Assembly (NCBI GenBank): GCA_902768715.1
Contig: CACXMH010000015.1
Span: forward strand, 1 to 56,917
Length of the DNA stretch: 56,917 bases
Source of the DNA: Fibrobacter succinogenes
Lineage (GTDB): Bacteria; Fibrobacterota; Fibrobacteria; Fibrobacterales; Fibrobacteraceae
Reading direction: 5' to 3'
Positions 41,372 to 50,526 of this stretch are shown here, piece after piece (the first letter of the stretch is position 1; each line of letters starts with the position of its first letter). A model generated the notes under the pieces. The model had not been told where the DNA came from, searched no databases, and saw nothing but the letters and a program-made list of their open reading frames with translations. A program made the translations under genes and the position numbers.

Positions 41372-43512
41372 GATTTTTTAACCTCCCGCACGCCGCTAAT
41401 CTGCTGGATCTTGTAGGTGACGGAATCCACCTGCTCCTTGCGGAAGGCCTTGAATTCCATACGGATCCTGCCGGAGGACTGCTTGCTTACGACGCTCATC
41501 TGGTCCAGGAACAGGTTTTCGTCCTTGATGACCTTCAGCACGTCGAAGGTAATGTTCTTGCGGTTGTCTGTCTCCACGATCAGGTGGGTGGTGAAGGGCT
41601 CCGAAAGGTCCGGGCTCCACTGTACCGGAATCTGCTGTTCTGCAGGGAAATCCTTGAGGCAGGGGCACTTGAGGGAGTGCACCTCGATGCCCACCTGTGG
41701 CCGCATGATTCCCACAATCTTGTCGCCGGGCACGGGTCCGCAGCAGCTGGCGAAATGCACCACCAGGTTGGTCTCCTGGCCGATTTCCAGGGGCATGTCG
41801 TCTTGGACGGGGCTCTTCTTGTCCTTGTTGAAGGTGGGGAAAAACCGGAGGGCCGATGCTTCCTTGGAAATGTTCTCGCCGCCGTTCAAGAAACGATGGA
41901 TGTCCTGTAGGGGGAGTTCTCCCTGGCCCAGCCGCTCGTAGAAGGTCTCGATGTTCGGTGTGCCGAAATGCTTTGCGGTACTTTCGTCCGAAGGATACTG
42001 GTCCTTTTCCATCTTGGAGACCCGCAGTTCACGGGTCCAGATTTCACGGCCCAGGTCTCTGGCCTGTTGCAGCATGCTGGTCTTCATCCACTTGCGCAGT
42101 TCCTGCTTGGCCTTGGTGGTGGTCACCATCTCCAGCCATTCCGGGCTGGGCTCCTGGGTGGGACTTTTCAGCACCTGGATGGTGGCCCCGTGGGGCACGG
42201 GCTTGTCCAGACTTACCACCTCGTCGTTGATGCGGGCCCCTATGCAGTGGAGTCCGAGCTCCGTATGTACAGCAAAGGCAAAGTCCAGCACGATAGCCCC
42301 GTCGGGCAGTTCGATGGAATTTCCCTTGGGTGTGAACACCACGATTCCCTCGGGTTTCAGGTCCACCTTCAAAAAGTCCAGGTATTCGCGGCTGTCCGAA
42401 ATTTCGGACTGGAGCTTGACCATGTGGTCCAGCCAGGCAAGTTCTTCGCCCTCGTGCTGGGTTTCCAGCTTGTAGGCCCAGTGGGCGGCAAAGCCCTTCT
42501 CTGCCGTCAGGTCCATGTCCTTGGTGCGGATCTGGACTTCCACCATCTTGTTTTCGGGTCCGATGACCGTGGTATGGATACTCTGGTAAAGGTTCGGCTT
42601 CGGGGTGGCGATGTAGTCCTTGAAGCGGCTCTGGAGGGGCGGCCACAGGTTGTGGACATAGCCCAGGGCCAGGTAGCATTCGGGAATGGTATCCACGATA
42701 ATGCGGATGGCGAAAATGTCGAAGATGTCCTCGAATTCGCAACCCCGTGCAATCATCTTGTTGTAGATGCTGTAAATGTTCTTGGTGCGGCCCTGGATGG
42801 TGCAGTCGAAATCTTCTAGGGCGAGCTTGATCTGCAAGGGCCCGATGACGGACTGAATGTACTTTTCCCGGGCTTCCTTGTTCTCGATAAGGGCATCTAC
42901 TAGCTTCTGGTACTCTACCGGGTTCACGTACTTGAAGCTCAGGTCCTCCAACTCCGTCTTGAGCTTGTACAGGCCGAACCGGTGGGTGAGGGGCACGTAG
43001 ATGTCCAGGGTCTCCTGGGCGATGATTTTCCGCTTTTCGGGCTTCATGTACTGCATGGTCCGCATGTTGTGGATGCGGTCTGCAATCTTGATCATGATGA
43101 CCCGGGGGTCTTTCGCCATGGCGGTAATGAGCTTGCGGTAGGTTTCCGCCTTGCGGGCGGTCTTGCTCTCTTGCTGGGCGGCGGTAATTTTTGTGACGGC
43201 GTCCACCATGAAGGCGGTATCGTCGCCGAATTTTTCAGAAATTTCGCTCAGGGTGTGGGGCGTGTCCTCTACCACGTCGTGGAGCAGCCCCGCAAGCACC
43301 GTGGCCTGGTCCTGTTTCAGGTCCGAAAGGATCTTGGCCACCTCGTAGGGGTGTTCGGTATAGGGCATGCCGCTCTTGCGGTACTGGCCGCTGTGGGCCT
43401 CTGCAATAAAGACAATGGCATTCTCCAGGATCTCGCGGTTCAGGGCGGGATTCTTCTTGATAAGCACATCTACAATGTGCTTCTGGTTGGATGTCAGTTC
43501 CTGTACTGCCAT
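41368..43512 (-). CDS. rel: Bifunctional (p)ppGpp synthetase/hydrolase (Rel/SpoT)
   Basis: This 714-aa RSH enzyme makes and degrades (p)ppGpp in the stringent response. The N-terminal HD hydrolase domain has HP (EHPYEVAKIL), HDVVEDT at ~78-84, and RIHNMRTM. The synthetase domain follows (RTKNIYSIYNKM, FDIFAIRII, RFKDYIATPKPNLYQSIHTT, FAAHWAYK). The synthetase motif reads RFKD, the charge pattern of bifunctional enzymes rather than the EFDD of RelA. TGS (IVVFTPKGNSIELPDGAIVL) and C-terminal ACT regions complete it. It overlaps the 195-aa unknown gene. Confidence 0.96.
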   Translation of the reverse strand: MAVQELTSNQKHIVDVLIKKNPALNREILENAIVFIAEAHSGQYRKSGMPYTEHPYEVAKILSDLKQDQATVLAGLLHDVVEDTPHTLSEISEKFGDDTAFMVDAVTKITAAQQESKTARKAETYRKLITAMAKDPRVIMIKIADRIHNMRTMQYMKPEKRKIIAQETLDIYVPLTHRFGLYKLKTELEDLSFKYVNPVEYQKLVDALIENKEAREKYIQSVIGPLQIKLALEDFDCTIQGRTKNIYSIYNKMIARGCEFEDIFDIFAIRIIVDTIPECYLALGYVHNLWPPLQSRFKDYIATPKPNLYQSIHTTVIGPENKMVEVQIRTKDMDLTAEKGFAAHWAYKLETQHEGEELAWLDHMVKLQSEISDSREYLDFLKVDLKPEGIVVFTPKGNSIELPDGAIVLDFAFAVHTELGLHCIGARINDEVVSLDKPVPHGATIQVLKSPTQEPSPEWLEMVTTTKAKQELRKWMKTSMLQQARDLGREIWTRELRVSKMEKDQYPSDESTAKHFGTPNIETFYERLGQGELPLQDIHRFLNGGENISKEASALRFFPTFNKDKKSPVQDDMPLEIGQETNLVVHFASCCGPVPGDKIVGIMRPQVGIEVHSLKCPCLKDFPAEQQIPVQWSPDLSEPFTTHLIVETDNRKNITFDVLKVIKDENLFLDQMSVVSKQSSGRIRMEFKAFRKEQVDSVTYKIQQISGVREVKKS

Positions 43513-43588
43513 TATCTACAATTTATTATAAAATTTGGCAGAAAAACGGCAATTTTTGGAATATAAGCCAAAAATAAGGTATTTGATA

Positions 43589-44923
43589 TTATACCACGGC
43601 CTTGGTTTTCCAGCGGCCGCTTTTCCAGCGCCAGAAGTTGGCGATGGAGCGGTAAAATTCGTCGCTGGCCATGCCGAGCCAGAGTCCCGCCAGCCCAAGT
43701 TTCAGGCCGAAGGCCAGGAACAGTGCTGTACCCACGCCCAGGGTCCACATCATGGCGCTGCCCACGATGGCGGGGAACTTGGAATCCCCTGTGGCGCGGA
43801 GGGCCGAAGTGATGATGAAATTCACCGCCTTGAAGGGCTGTAGCGCCACGTCGCACCAGAGGCAGATGCAGCCCAGGCGTATCACTTCGGGATTCTGCGT
43901 AAAGATGCCGATGAGGTGTTCGCCGCTGAGGGCCACCAGTATAGAGAAAATCAGTCCGCTGATACTCCCGATGATAAAGGTGCGCTTGATTTGATTTGAA
44001 GCACGGTCGTACTCATGGGCGCCTACCAGGTGGGCCACCAGAATCTGGTTTCCGCTACCCAGGCCGATTCCCAAGATGCAAGACACCGCAGAGAAGTTCC
44101 CCGCAAAGACGCGGGCGGTCATGGCGGTAGTGCCAACATAGACTACCATGGCGGTAATGAACACCTGGAAAAGCTGGAAACTGATGGGTTCTGCGGCTGC
44201 GGGTAGCCCGATTCGAATCCAGTCGGGGAGAATCACCCTGGAGCGGACCAGGTCCCGCTTCTGCGTGACGTGGTGGACCTTGAACCTTAGCACAATCCAG
44301 AGCATCAGGGAAGCGAGCCCCCAGGAGATGGCGGTGGCTAGGGCCACGCCGTAAACGCCCATCTTGGGGAGGCCGAAAAGCCCTTCCAAGAAGATGTAGT
44401 TCAGCACGGCGTTGCTTGCGATGGTAAGCACGTTGCTGATCAGGTTCCAGATGGTAAGGCCGTGGGTGGCGATTAAGGCGATGAGGGTGGCCTGCAGGGC
44501 CCGGAAGGCAAAGCCGAAGGCCACCACGGAAAGGAACTGGTTTGCGTACAATGCCGGGTCGTCGGTAAGGCCCATCAGGGAGACGATGGTGCCCGAAAGG
44601 GGAAACACCAAGAGCGTGATGGAAATGCCGAGTAAAAAGCTGCCCACAAGTACCAGGGTCTGTGTAGTCCTGGCGTGGCTACCTTGCCTTGCACCGATGT
44701 ACTGGGAGGTAATGCTTGCGCCCGCTTGGGAAAACGCGTGGAGGGCGGTAAAGATGGTGGCGATGATGGGCATTAACGCGCCTACGCCGGCGGCTGCCGT
44801 TTCCGATGTGCGGGAAAGAAACCAGCTGTCCATCATGGGCTGGAAAATCCCGACGGCAAAGGTCAGGATAAGTGGCCAAGAAAGACTGATAAGGGAACGG
44901 TCCTTGACTTGTTTTCCAGTCAT
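43589..44923 (-). CDS. MATE family multidrug/metabolite transporter
   Basis: This 444-aa protein has about twelve hydrophobic segments in two homologous halves. Each half carries the MATE pattern, for example SLSWPLILTFAVGIFQPMMD, QAGASITSQYIGAR and ILGIGLGSGNQILVAHLVGA. It should export cationic drugs or metabolites by Na+ or H+ antiport. It is monocistronic, with a gap of 33 bp to the thioesterase gene upstream. Confidence 0.92.
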   Translation of the reverse strand: MTGKQVKDRSLISLSWPLILTFAVGIFQPMMDSWFLSRTSETAAAGVGALMPIIATIFTALHAFSQAGASITSQYIGARQGSHARTTQTLVLVGSFLLGISITLLVFPLSGTIVSLMGLTDDPALYANQFLSVVAFGFAFRALQATLIALIATHGLTIWNLISNVLTIASNAVLNYIFLEGLFGLPKMGVYGVALATAISWGLASLMLWIVLRFKVHHVTQKRDLVRSRVILPDWIRIGLPAAAEPISFQLFQVFITAMVVYVGTTAMTARVFAGNFSAVSCILGIGLGSGNQILVAHLVGAHEYDRASNQIKRTFIIGSISGLIFSILVALSGEHLIGIFTQNPEVIRLGCICLWCDVALQPFKAVNFIITSALRATGDSKFPAIVGSAMMWTLGVGTALFLAFGLKLGLAGLWLGMASDEFYRSIANFWRWKSGRWKTKAVV

Positions 44924-44956
44924 GGGCCCAATTTTAGCAATTTGGAGGGCGTTTCG

Positions 44957-45463
44957 CTAGGGTTTTTCGGGAGAGGTGTTTGCTCTTGTAAACAGGCTCT
45001 TCAACTGCTTGCGGGATTCCCGTCGGGCGAGGGCTTCTTCGAAACGGCGCTTTTCTTCGTCGGTTTCGGGGATTACCTGGGCAATACCGGTGGGCTTGCC
45101 CTTGCTGTCCAGGGCGGCAAAGGTCATGTAGGCGTGGCAGATGTCGTAGGTCTCGGTCTGCTCCAGGGGAGTGCCCGTCACCTTGACGCCTATTTCCATG
45201 GAAGAATTGAACACCCGGTTGATGGAGGCCTTGATGTCGAGAATCATGCCCACTTCTGCAGGCCTAAAAAAGCGGACACCGTCGATGCCTACGGTAGTCA
45301 CGCGGCCTTCGCAGTGCCTGCGGGCGGCAATGCAGGCAGCCTTGTCCAGAAGCCCCATCAGGTAGCCCCCGAAGGCGATTCCGTAAGAATTGGAGTCGCC
45401 CGGGTGGACGATGTCGTGGGTGACGGTGGCGGATTCTTTGACAGTCTTGGGTGCTTTTTCCAT
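44957..45463 (-). CDS. Hotdog-fold acyl-CoA thioesterase
   Basis: The ATG at 45463 (MEKAPKTVKESATVTHDIVH) gives 168 aa. Longer in-frame extensions run back over rfbD on the other strand and are rejected. The pattern HPGDSNSYGIAFGGYLMGLLDKAACIAARRH is that of the YciA/BACH acyl-CoA thioesterase branch, with the catalytic Asn/Asp region in GDSNSYG, and VGIDGVRFFRPAEVGMILDI follows. It hydrolyses acyl-CoA to fatty acid. The C-terminus has a basic helix. It diverges from rfbD across a 45-bp shared promoter region. Confidence 0.9.
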   Translation of the reverse strand: MEKAPKTVKESATVTHDIVHPGDSNSYGIAFGGYLMGLLDKAACIAARRHCEGRVTTVGIDGVRFFRPAEVGMILDIKASINRVFNSSMEIGVKVTGTPLEQTETYDICHAYMTFAALDSKGKPTGIAQVIPETDEEKRRFEEALARRESRKQLKSLFTRANTSPEKP

Positions 45464-45508
45464 GTGGAGAAATATAGATTTTTGTAAATTGCGGTCAAAG
45501 AGGTTGTT

Positions 45509-46420
45509 ATGAAAGTTTTTGTGACAGGTGTAGCAGGCCAGCTTGGCCACGACGTGATGAACGAACTGGCAAAGCGCGGTTACGACGGGGTAGGGAGTGA
45601 CATCGCTCCCGCTTATGCGGGTGTGCAGGATGGCTCTCCCGTGACCAGAATGCCCTACGAATCGCTGGACATTACCAATGCGGCCGCGGTAGAAGATGTG
45701 CTGAACCGGGTAAAGCCCGACGTAATCGTCCATTGCGCCGCCTGGACGGCCGTGGATCTGGCCGAAGATGAGGACAAGCGGGAAAAGGTTTTTGCCATCA
45801 ACGCCCGCGGTACAGAAAATATCGCCAAGGTCTGTAAGCAGGTTGACGCCAAGATGGTCTATATTAGCACGGATTACGTCTTTGACGGCCAGGGTACAGA
45901 ACCCTGGAAGCCCGACTGCAAGGATTACAAGCCCCTGAACGTTTACGGACAGTCTAAGTTAGAGGGGGAACTTGCGGTTAGCGGTCTCTTGGAAAAGTAC
46001 TTCATTGTCCGTATCGCCTGGGTATTCGGCCTCAACGGCAAGAACTTCATCAAGACCATGCTGAACGTGGGCAAGACTCACGATAGTGTGCGGGTGGTGA
46101 ACGACCAGATTGGAACGCCGACCTACACCTACGACTTGTCCCGCCTTCTGGTGGATATGATCGAGACGGAAAAATACGGCTATTACCACGCCACCAACGA
46201 GGGCGGCTATATCAGCTGGTACGATTTTACCAAGGAAATCTACCGCCAGGCTGGGCTTTCTACTGTTGTGAATCCCGTGACCACGGCAGAATACGGCCTA
46301 AGCAAGGCGGCCCGCCCCTTCAACAGCAGGTTGGACAAGTCCAAACTGGTAGAGGCGGGTTTCAAACCGCTCCCTACCTGGCAAGACGCCTTGAGCCGGT
46401 ATTTAAAAGAACTGGAATAA
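45509..46420 (+). CDS. rfbD: dTDP-4-dehydrorhamnose reductase
   Basis: This 303-aa short-chain dehydrogenase family protein has the NAD(P)-binding GVAGQLGHDVMNEL, a DVIVHCAAWTAVDLAEDE motif, YISTDYVFDGQGTEPW, the active-site YGQSK pair (Tyr and Lys), and a C-terminal FNSRLDKSKLVEAGFKPLPT region typical of RmlD. It catalyses the last step of dTDP-L-rhamnose synthesis for cell-surface polysaccharides. rfbA, B and C are not adjacent. A strong terminator follows. Confidence 0.95.
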   Translation: MKVFVTGVAGQLGHDVMNELAKRGYDGVGSDIAPAYAGVQDGSPVTRMPYESLDITNAAAVEDVLNRVKPDVIVHCAAWTAVDLAEDEDKREKVFAINARGTENIAKVCKQVDAKMVYISTDYVFDGQGTEPWKPDCKDYKPLNVYGQSKLEGELAVSGLLEKYFIVRIAWVFGLNGKNFIKTMLNVGKTHDSVRVVNDQIGTPTYTYDLSRLLVDMIETEKYGYYHATNEGGYISWYDFTKEIYRQAGLSTVVNPVTTAEYGLSKAARPFNSRLDKSKLVEAGFKPLPTWQDALSRYLKELE

Positions 46421-46450
46421 AAAAAGCCGTCCTTTTCGGGACGGCTTTTT
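46421..46450. terminator. Terminator after rfbD
   Basis: AAAAAGCCGTCC, loop TTTTC and GGGACGGCTTTTT, directly after the rfbD stop. A runs upstream make it usable from the minus strand as well. Confidence 0.9.
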
Positions 46451-46478
46451 GATGTTTGCAATAGCGGGCTGGCTATGA

Positions 46479-46503
46479 TGTCATCCCCGCGAAGGCGGGC
46501 GGA
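46479..46503 (+). repeat. Palindromic repeat D-like (TGTCATCCCCGC...GCGGGC)
   Basis: TGTCATCCCCGCgaaGGCGGGCGGA; the CCCCGC and GCGGGC arms pair. It belongs to the TGTCAT-ended hairpins. Confidence 0.7.
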
Positions 46504-46559
46504 CAGCTCTTAGCACTTTAGCGCTTAGTGCGCATGGCCACCAAGGTGGGGATCTTCAA

Positions 46560-47582
46560 TTACACACCCTTGGCCAAGATCTCACCAATCTGCACGGCGT
46601 TGAGAGCGGCGCCCTTGCGGATTTGGTCACCGGTGAGCCACAGCGTGTTGCTGTTGTCGTCGGCCAGGTCCTTGCGGATACGGCCAACGAACACGTTGTC
46701 CTTGCCGGCGCTTTCCAGCGGCATGGGGTACACGTAGTTCTGCGGGTCGTCCTTGAGGGTCACGCCCGGAGCATTCTTGAGGGCATTGCGGATTTCTTCC
46801 ACGGAAACCGGACGCTCGGTCTCGAACCACACGGATTCGGAGTGGGAACGCAGCGAGCTCACGCGCACGCAGGTGGCGCTGGTACGCACATCGGAGTGCA
46901 TGATCTTGCGCGTTTCGTTGAACATCTTCATTTCTTCCTTCGTGTAGTCGTTTTCCGTCATCTTGTCGATCTGCGGAATCACGTTGTAGGCGAGCTGGAA
47001 GGGGAACTTCGCGATGTGGGTGGTGGTGCCCGTCTCGATGATGTCCTTGTACTGCTGCTTCAGTTCTTCCATGGCGATGGCGCCTGCGCCGCTGGCACTC
47101 TGGTAAGAGGAAATGTGAATCTTCTTGATGTGAGAAATCTTCTCGATGGGGTTGAGCACCACGACCATCATGATGGTCGTGCAGTTCGGGTTCGCGATAA
47201 TGCCCTTGCCGCCATTTTCAGCCTTGTAGAGCTTGATGTCTTCGGGGTTCACTTCGGGCACGACCAGAGGAACCTTCGGGTCCATGCGGAAGAAGCTGGT
47301 GTTATCGACCACCACGGCACCGTTTTCGACGGCGATGGGGGCGAATTCCTGGGAAATCGCTGCACCGGCGGAGCTGAGCACCAGGTCGATACCCTTGAAA
47401 GAATCCTTGTTCAGGACTTCGCACTTGAGGGTTTCGCCCTTGAACTTGAATTCCTTGCCCGCGCTACGTTCGGAAGCGAGGAGCTTGAGGCTCTGCAGCG
47501 GGAAGTTGCGTTCCTCGAGGATGGAGAGAATTTCCTGGCCGACGGCGCCGGTTGCGCCCATGATGGCTACGTTGCGAATCAT
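46560..47582 (-). CDS. asd: Aspartate-semialdehyde dehydrogenase
   Basis: This 340-aa enzyme reduces aspartyl phosphate to aspartate semialdehyde, the branch-point intermediate for lysine, diaminopimelate, threonine and methionine. It starts with the nucleotide-binding MIRNVAIMGATGAVGQEIL. The catalytic Cys lies in IIANPNCTTIMMVVVL and the SYQSASGAGAIAMEEL motif follows. The length is normal. It is last in an apparent ssb-unknown-asd unit; the gap to the unknown gene is 9 bp. Confidence 0.96.
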   Translation of the reverse strand: MIRNVAIMGATGAVGQEILSILEERNFPLQSLKLLASERSAGKEFKFKGETLKCEVLNKDSFKGIDLVLSSAGAAISQEFAPIAVENGAVVVDNTSFFRMDPKVPLVVPEVNPEDIKLYKAENGGKGIIANPNCTTIMMVVVLNPIEKISHIKKIHISSYQSASGAGAIAMEELKQQYKDIIETGTTTHIAKFPFQLAYNVIPQIDKMTENDYTKEEMKMFNETRKIMHSDVRTSATCVRVSSLRSHSESVWFETERPVSVEEIRNALKNAPGVTLKDDPQNYVYPMPLESAGKDNVFVGRIRKDLADDNSNTLWLTGDQIRKGAALNAVQIGEILAKGV

Positions 47583-47591
47583 AATTAACCT

Positions 47592-48575
47592 TTAGTTTTC
47601 TTCTGGTTGTTCTTTGTAGTTTGTAAGGAGTCCCTGGATGGCCGCGATAAAGCGGTCCAGGAAAATCTTGGATTGACCCAACTGTTCCTTCGCCTGCTGT
47701 AGCTGAGTTTTTTGATCAGCTGCATTTTCTTGAAGGGTGTAGGTGTAGAGGGAATAGGCCGCAAGACGCAGGCTTTCGGTGGCCTGAATCAGCTCGGCAT
47801 GGGCTTCGCTGGACTCGTGGGGGTGGAAAAGGCCCAAGGCCTTCTTGTTGATGGCCATGGCGTTGTTGCTGATGGCAAGGGCCTTGCGGCTCCACTCTTC
47901 GCGGTCTGCTTCTGAAATGTTTGGCGGCAGCTTGCCGAAACCGTTGATGGCCGATTCCACCTCTTGCATACGCTTCATGACGATGCGGGACTCGTCCATG
48001 TAGCTTTCCAGTCGGGCCTTTGCACCTTCGGTGAGGGTGGCGGGCTTTGCAGGCCGTTGGCCCTGCACGTTTTCGCCTGTTGCGCCAGAGTTCTTGATCT
48101 GGGTTCCGGTCACCTTGCTTTTTGTAGCCTTGGTCGGAGTCCCATTCTGGAACGAGGTGATGTAGTCTTGGTACATGGCGTTCTGGGCGGCAATGTCAGC
48201 AGCGGAATACTGGGAGGTAATGACCAATGTAGGTCTATCCCAGTAAGAAATCCCGACAATTCCTGCAAGCATCAGCACGGCAAAAAGGATGTTTGCCACC
48301 TTCGCAGGAGTCTCGTCGCTCTTGATTACGTAGAGAATCGCAAAAAAGAACAGGCTCCCGAAGGCAAGCAGAAGCCCGCCGTCGTTGTTGTAGGCAATGA
48401 AGGAATTCTTGGTAAAGTAGAACAGGCAGTCCAGGACAACGACGATGAGGGACAAGAACGCCCCCGCCAGTTTCTGGCTGCGGTATTCCGAGGCTGCCGT
48501 CTGCAATATGGTAATGAACGTGACTCCCAGGGGGAGCACGTACATCAGGGCAATTTCAGCTACGTCCGAGTTCAT
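47592..48575 (-). CDS. Hypothetical membrane protein between ssb and asd
   Basis: This 327-aa protein has four hydrophobic helices in the first ~110 residues (LPLGVTFITILQT, LAGAFLSLIVVVLDCLFYF, LLLAFGSLFFFAILYVI, NILFAVLMLAGIVGISYW). A hydrophilic region rich in Gln, Ala and Lys follows, with heptad-like coiled-coil segments to the end (LRLAAYSLYTYTLQ, QLGQSKIFLDRF). I know no family for it. The ssb stop is 3 bp upstream and asd starts 9 bp downstream, so it is in one operon with them. Function unknown. Confidence 0.7.
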   Translation of the reverse strand: MNSDVAEIALMYVLPLGVTFITILQTAASEYRSQKLAGAFLSLIVVVLDCLFYFTKNSFIAYNNDGGLLLAFGSLFFFAILYVIKSDETPAKVANILFAVLMLAGIVGISYWDRPTLVITSQYSAADIAAQNAMYQDYITSFQNGTPTKATKSKVTGTQIKNSGATGENVQGQRPAKPATLTEGAKARLESYMDESRIVMKRMQEVESAINGFGKLPPNISEADREEWSRKALAISNNAMAINKKALGLFHPHESSEAHAELIQATESLRLAAYSLYTYTLQENAADQKTQLQQAKEQLGQSKIFLDRFIAAIQGLLTNYKEQPEEN

Positions 48576-48578
48576 GGG

Positions 48579-49052
48579 CTAGAAGGGGAGGTCAGAGCCG
48601 TCGTCTTCGGGCATGGGGGCGTCGTATGCCGGAGCGCCACCCTGAGGCTGGCTGTAGTTGTTGGAGCTGCCCTGGTAGGAGTTGCCACCCTGGTAAGAGG
48701 GAGAACCGCCCTGGGTGCGGGGACCCAGCAGCTGGAATGTGTCCATGTTGACTTCGGTAGCGTAGCGCTTCTGGCCGTTCTGGTCGGTCCAGCTGCGGTT
48801 GGTAAGGGTGCCCTCTACATAGAGGCTCATGCCCTTGTGCACACCAAGCTGCTCGATGATATCGGCAGTTTTACCCCAACCCACAATGTTGTGCCAGTCG
48901 GTCTGTTCCTTCTGTTCACCGTTGTTGTCGCGGTAGCGACGGCTGGTGGCGAGGGAGAAGGATACACGCTTGCGTCCACCGGTCTGGCTCATGCGGAATT
49001 CGGGGTCCTTGCCAATATTGCCAATAAGCATCACTTTGTTCAAATAAGCCAT
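48579..49052 (-). CDS. ssb: Single-stranded DNA-binding protein
   Basis: This 157-aa protein has an OB-fold (AYLNKVMLIGNIGKDPEFRM, DWHNIVGWGKTADIIEQLG, KGMSLYVEGTLTNRSWTD), a Gly/Gln/Ser-rich linker (GGSPSYQGGNSYQG) and the acidic tip MPEDDGSDLPF, which binds partner proteins. It protects single-stranded DNA during replication and repair. It is first in the ssb-unknown-asd unit. Confidence 0.97.
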   Translation of the reverse strand: MAYLNKVMLIGNIGKDPEFRMSQTGGRKRVSFSLATSRRYRDNNGEQKEQTDWHNIVGWGKTADIIEQLGVHKGMSLYVEGTLTNRSWTDQNGQKRYATEVNMDTFQLLGPRTQGGSPSYQGGNSYQGSSNNYSQPQGGAPAYDAPMPEDDGSDLPF

Positions 49053-49304
49053 AATTTATCCTTTGCTTTTTTTGTTTACGGGCAAAAAATAAAAAAATCG
49101 CCTTGTCAATTTTGTCATTTTTGGGGGAATATTCCCCTCTGGGGTAAAAATTCCTTAAACCAGCCTTTAGAAAGCCCTTTCTTGAAACGGCAGCCCATTC
49201 CCTAACTCTTAATTCTTAATTTTTAACACATCTTGTAAACCTTCATTTCCACATTCCTAACCCCACACACCTCACTGCCGAAAGCTTAACTGTTTCTTAG
49301 TCCT

Positions 49305-49333
49305 GGATCCTTCGCTGTCGCTCAGGATGACAC
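49305..49333 (+). repeat. Repeat C, solo short copy
   Basis: GGATCCTTCGCTGTCGCTCA followed by GGATGACAC. It has the conserved ends of the GIY-YIG-flanking repeat and only a 5-base centre, as if the central hairpin were lost. Confidence 0.85.
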
Positions 49334-49364
49334 GCTTTGAGACCCGCACTCCTAGATTCTTGCC

Positions 49365-49427
49365 CCTAACACCTACTACCTATAACCTACTACCTATTAC
49401 CTAACCACTAACCACTAATCACTAATC
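49365..49427 (-). repeat. Heptanucleotide array, nine 7-bp units
   Basis: CCTAACA, CCTACTA, CCTATAA, CCTACTA, CCTATTA, CCTAACC, ACTAACC, ACTAATC, ACTAATC: 63 bp with no slip, ending one base before the ATG at 49429. It is the complement of the TAGGNNN unit. Confidence 0.92.
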
Positions 49428-49428
49428 T

Positions 49429-50526
49429 ATGGTCTCTCTCGCACTCTCCCGTTTCGAAAAAACTTTCCCCGCAAGCCTCAAGGGCAAACGCCTCGGCGCC
49501 GTCCTGCACCCGGCATCAGTTCTCCCGGACCTGCATTACACTCTCGACCTTCTCAAGGAATACGACGGCAAGCTGTTCAAACTTTCGGCGCTCTTTGGCC
49601 CGCAGCACGGCATCAAGGGCCACACCCAGGACAACATGATCGAGTGGGAGGGCTACACCGACCCCGAACTGGGCATTCCCGTCTATAGCCTGTACGGCGA
49701 ACACCGCGAACCCACCCCCGAGATGCTCAGCCACGTAGATATGATGCTTGTGGACTTGCAGGACGTTGGCGCCCGCTACTACACCTTCATCTGGACGCTG
49801 TTCCTTTGTATGAAAGCCTGCGAGAAGGCCGGAATCCCCGTCATCGTGGTGGACCGCCCGAACCCCATCAACTGTATCGATGAAGAAGGCCCGGTGCTGG
49901 ACTTGAATTACACGAGTTTTGTGGGCCTGCACAGTATCCGTACCCGCCACGCGAAGACCATCGGCGAACTGGCTGTTCAGTTCAAGGAAGAACGCTTCCC
50001 CAAGTGCGAACTTTACGTACTTGGTATGGAAGGCTATGACAAGAAAATGTGGTACGACCAGACGGGACTTCCGTGGATTCTGCCGAGCCCCAACATGCCC
50101 ACCCTCGATACCGCAATCGTTTACCCCGGCATGTGCCTTTTCGAGGCCACCAACGTGAGCGAAGGCCGCGGTACCACGCGCCCCTTCGAAATTTTCGGTG
50201 CGCCGTTTATCGATGCGGTTAAGCTCTGCAAGTACATGAACGGTTTGAAATTGCCCGGCGTTTATTTTCGCGAGAACTACTTCCAGCCCACGTTCCACAA
50301 GGGAGCGGGCCAGATTTGCGGCGGTGCGCAGATTCATGTGCTGGACCGCGACAAGTTCCGCAGTTTCGATATGGCTGTGAAACTTTTGCAGTACATTTTC
50401 AACGAGTACCCGAAGGATTTCGCCTGGAAACAACCGCCCTACGAATACGAATTCAAGAAGTTGCCCATCGACATTCTGCTTGGCAACGGCACATTCCGCA
50501 AGGAATTTATCGAAAGTAGTATTTAG
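49429..50526 (+). CDS. NamZ-like exo-beta-N-acetylmuramidase (DUF1343)
   Basis: This 365-aa protein matches DUF1343: LKGKRLGAVLHPASV, LSALFGPQHGIKGHTQD, GIPVYSLYGEHREPTPEML, VDLQDVGARYYTFIW, VIVVDRPNPINC, and TNVSEGRGTTRPFEIFG. NamZ family enzymes remove terminal N-acetylmuramate from wall fragments in peptidoglycan recycling. There is no signal peptide, so it looks cytoplasmic, unlike many secreted NamZ proteins. Its 5' end abuts a nine-unit heptad array, and its stop codon lies in another array. Confidence 0.85.
   Translation: MVSLALSRFEKTFPASLKGKRLGAVLHPASVLPDLHYTLDLLKEYDGKLFKLSALFGPQHGIKGHTQDNMIEWEGYTDPELGIPVYSLYGEHREPTPEMLSHVDMMLVDLQDVGARYYTFIWTLFLCMKACEKAGIPVIVVDRPNPINCIDEEGPVLDLNYTSFVGLHSIRTRHAKTIGELAVQFKEERFPKCELYVLGMEGYDKKMWYDQTGLPWILPSPNMPTLDTAIVYPGMCLFEATNVSEGRGTTRPFEIFGAPFIDAVKLCKYMNGLKLPGVYFRENYFQPTFHKGAGQICGGAQIHVLDRDKFRSFDMAVKLLQYIFNEYPKDFAWKQPPYEYEFKKLPIDILLGNGTFRKEFIESSI

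Larger units (their letters stand above)
49053..49428. other. Divergent intergenic region with repeats, ssb / NamZ-like gene
   Basis: This 376-bp gap holds the ssb promoter region next to 49052, a run of TTAATTCTTAATTTTTAACA-like sequence, repeat C (49305-49333), and a nine-unit heptad array that ends one base before the NamZ-like ATG. No small ORF is convincing. No Shine-Dalgarno precedes the NamZ-like start. Confidence 0.5.
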
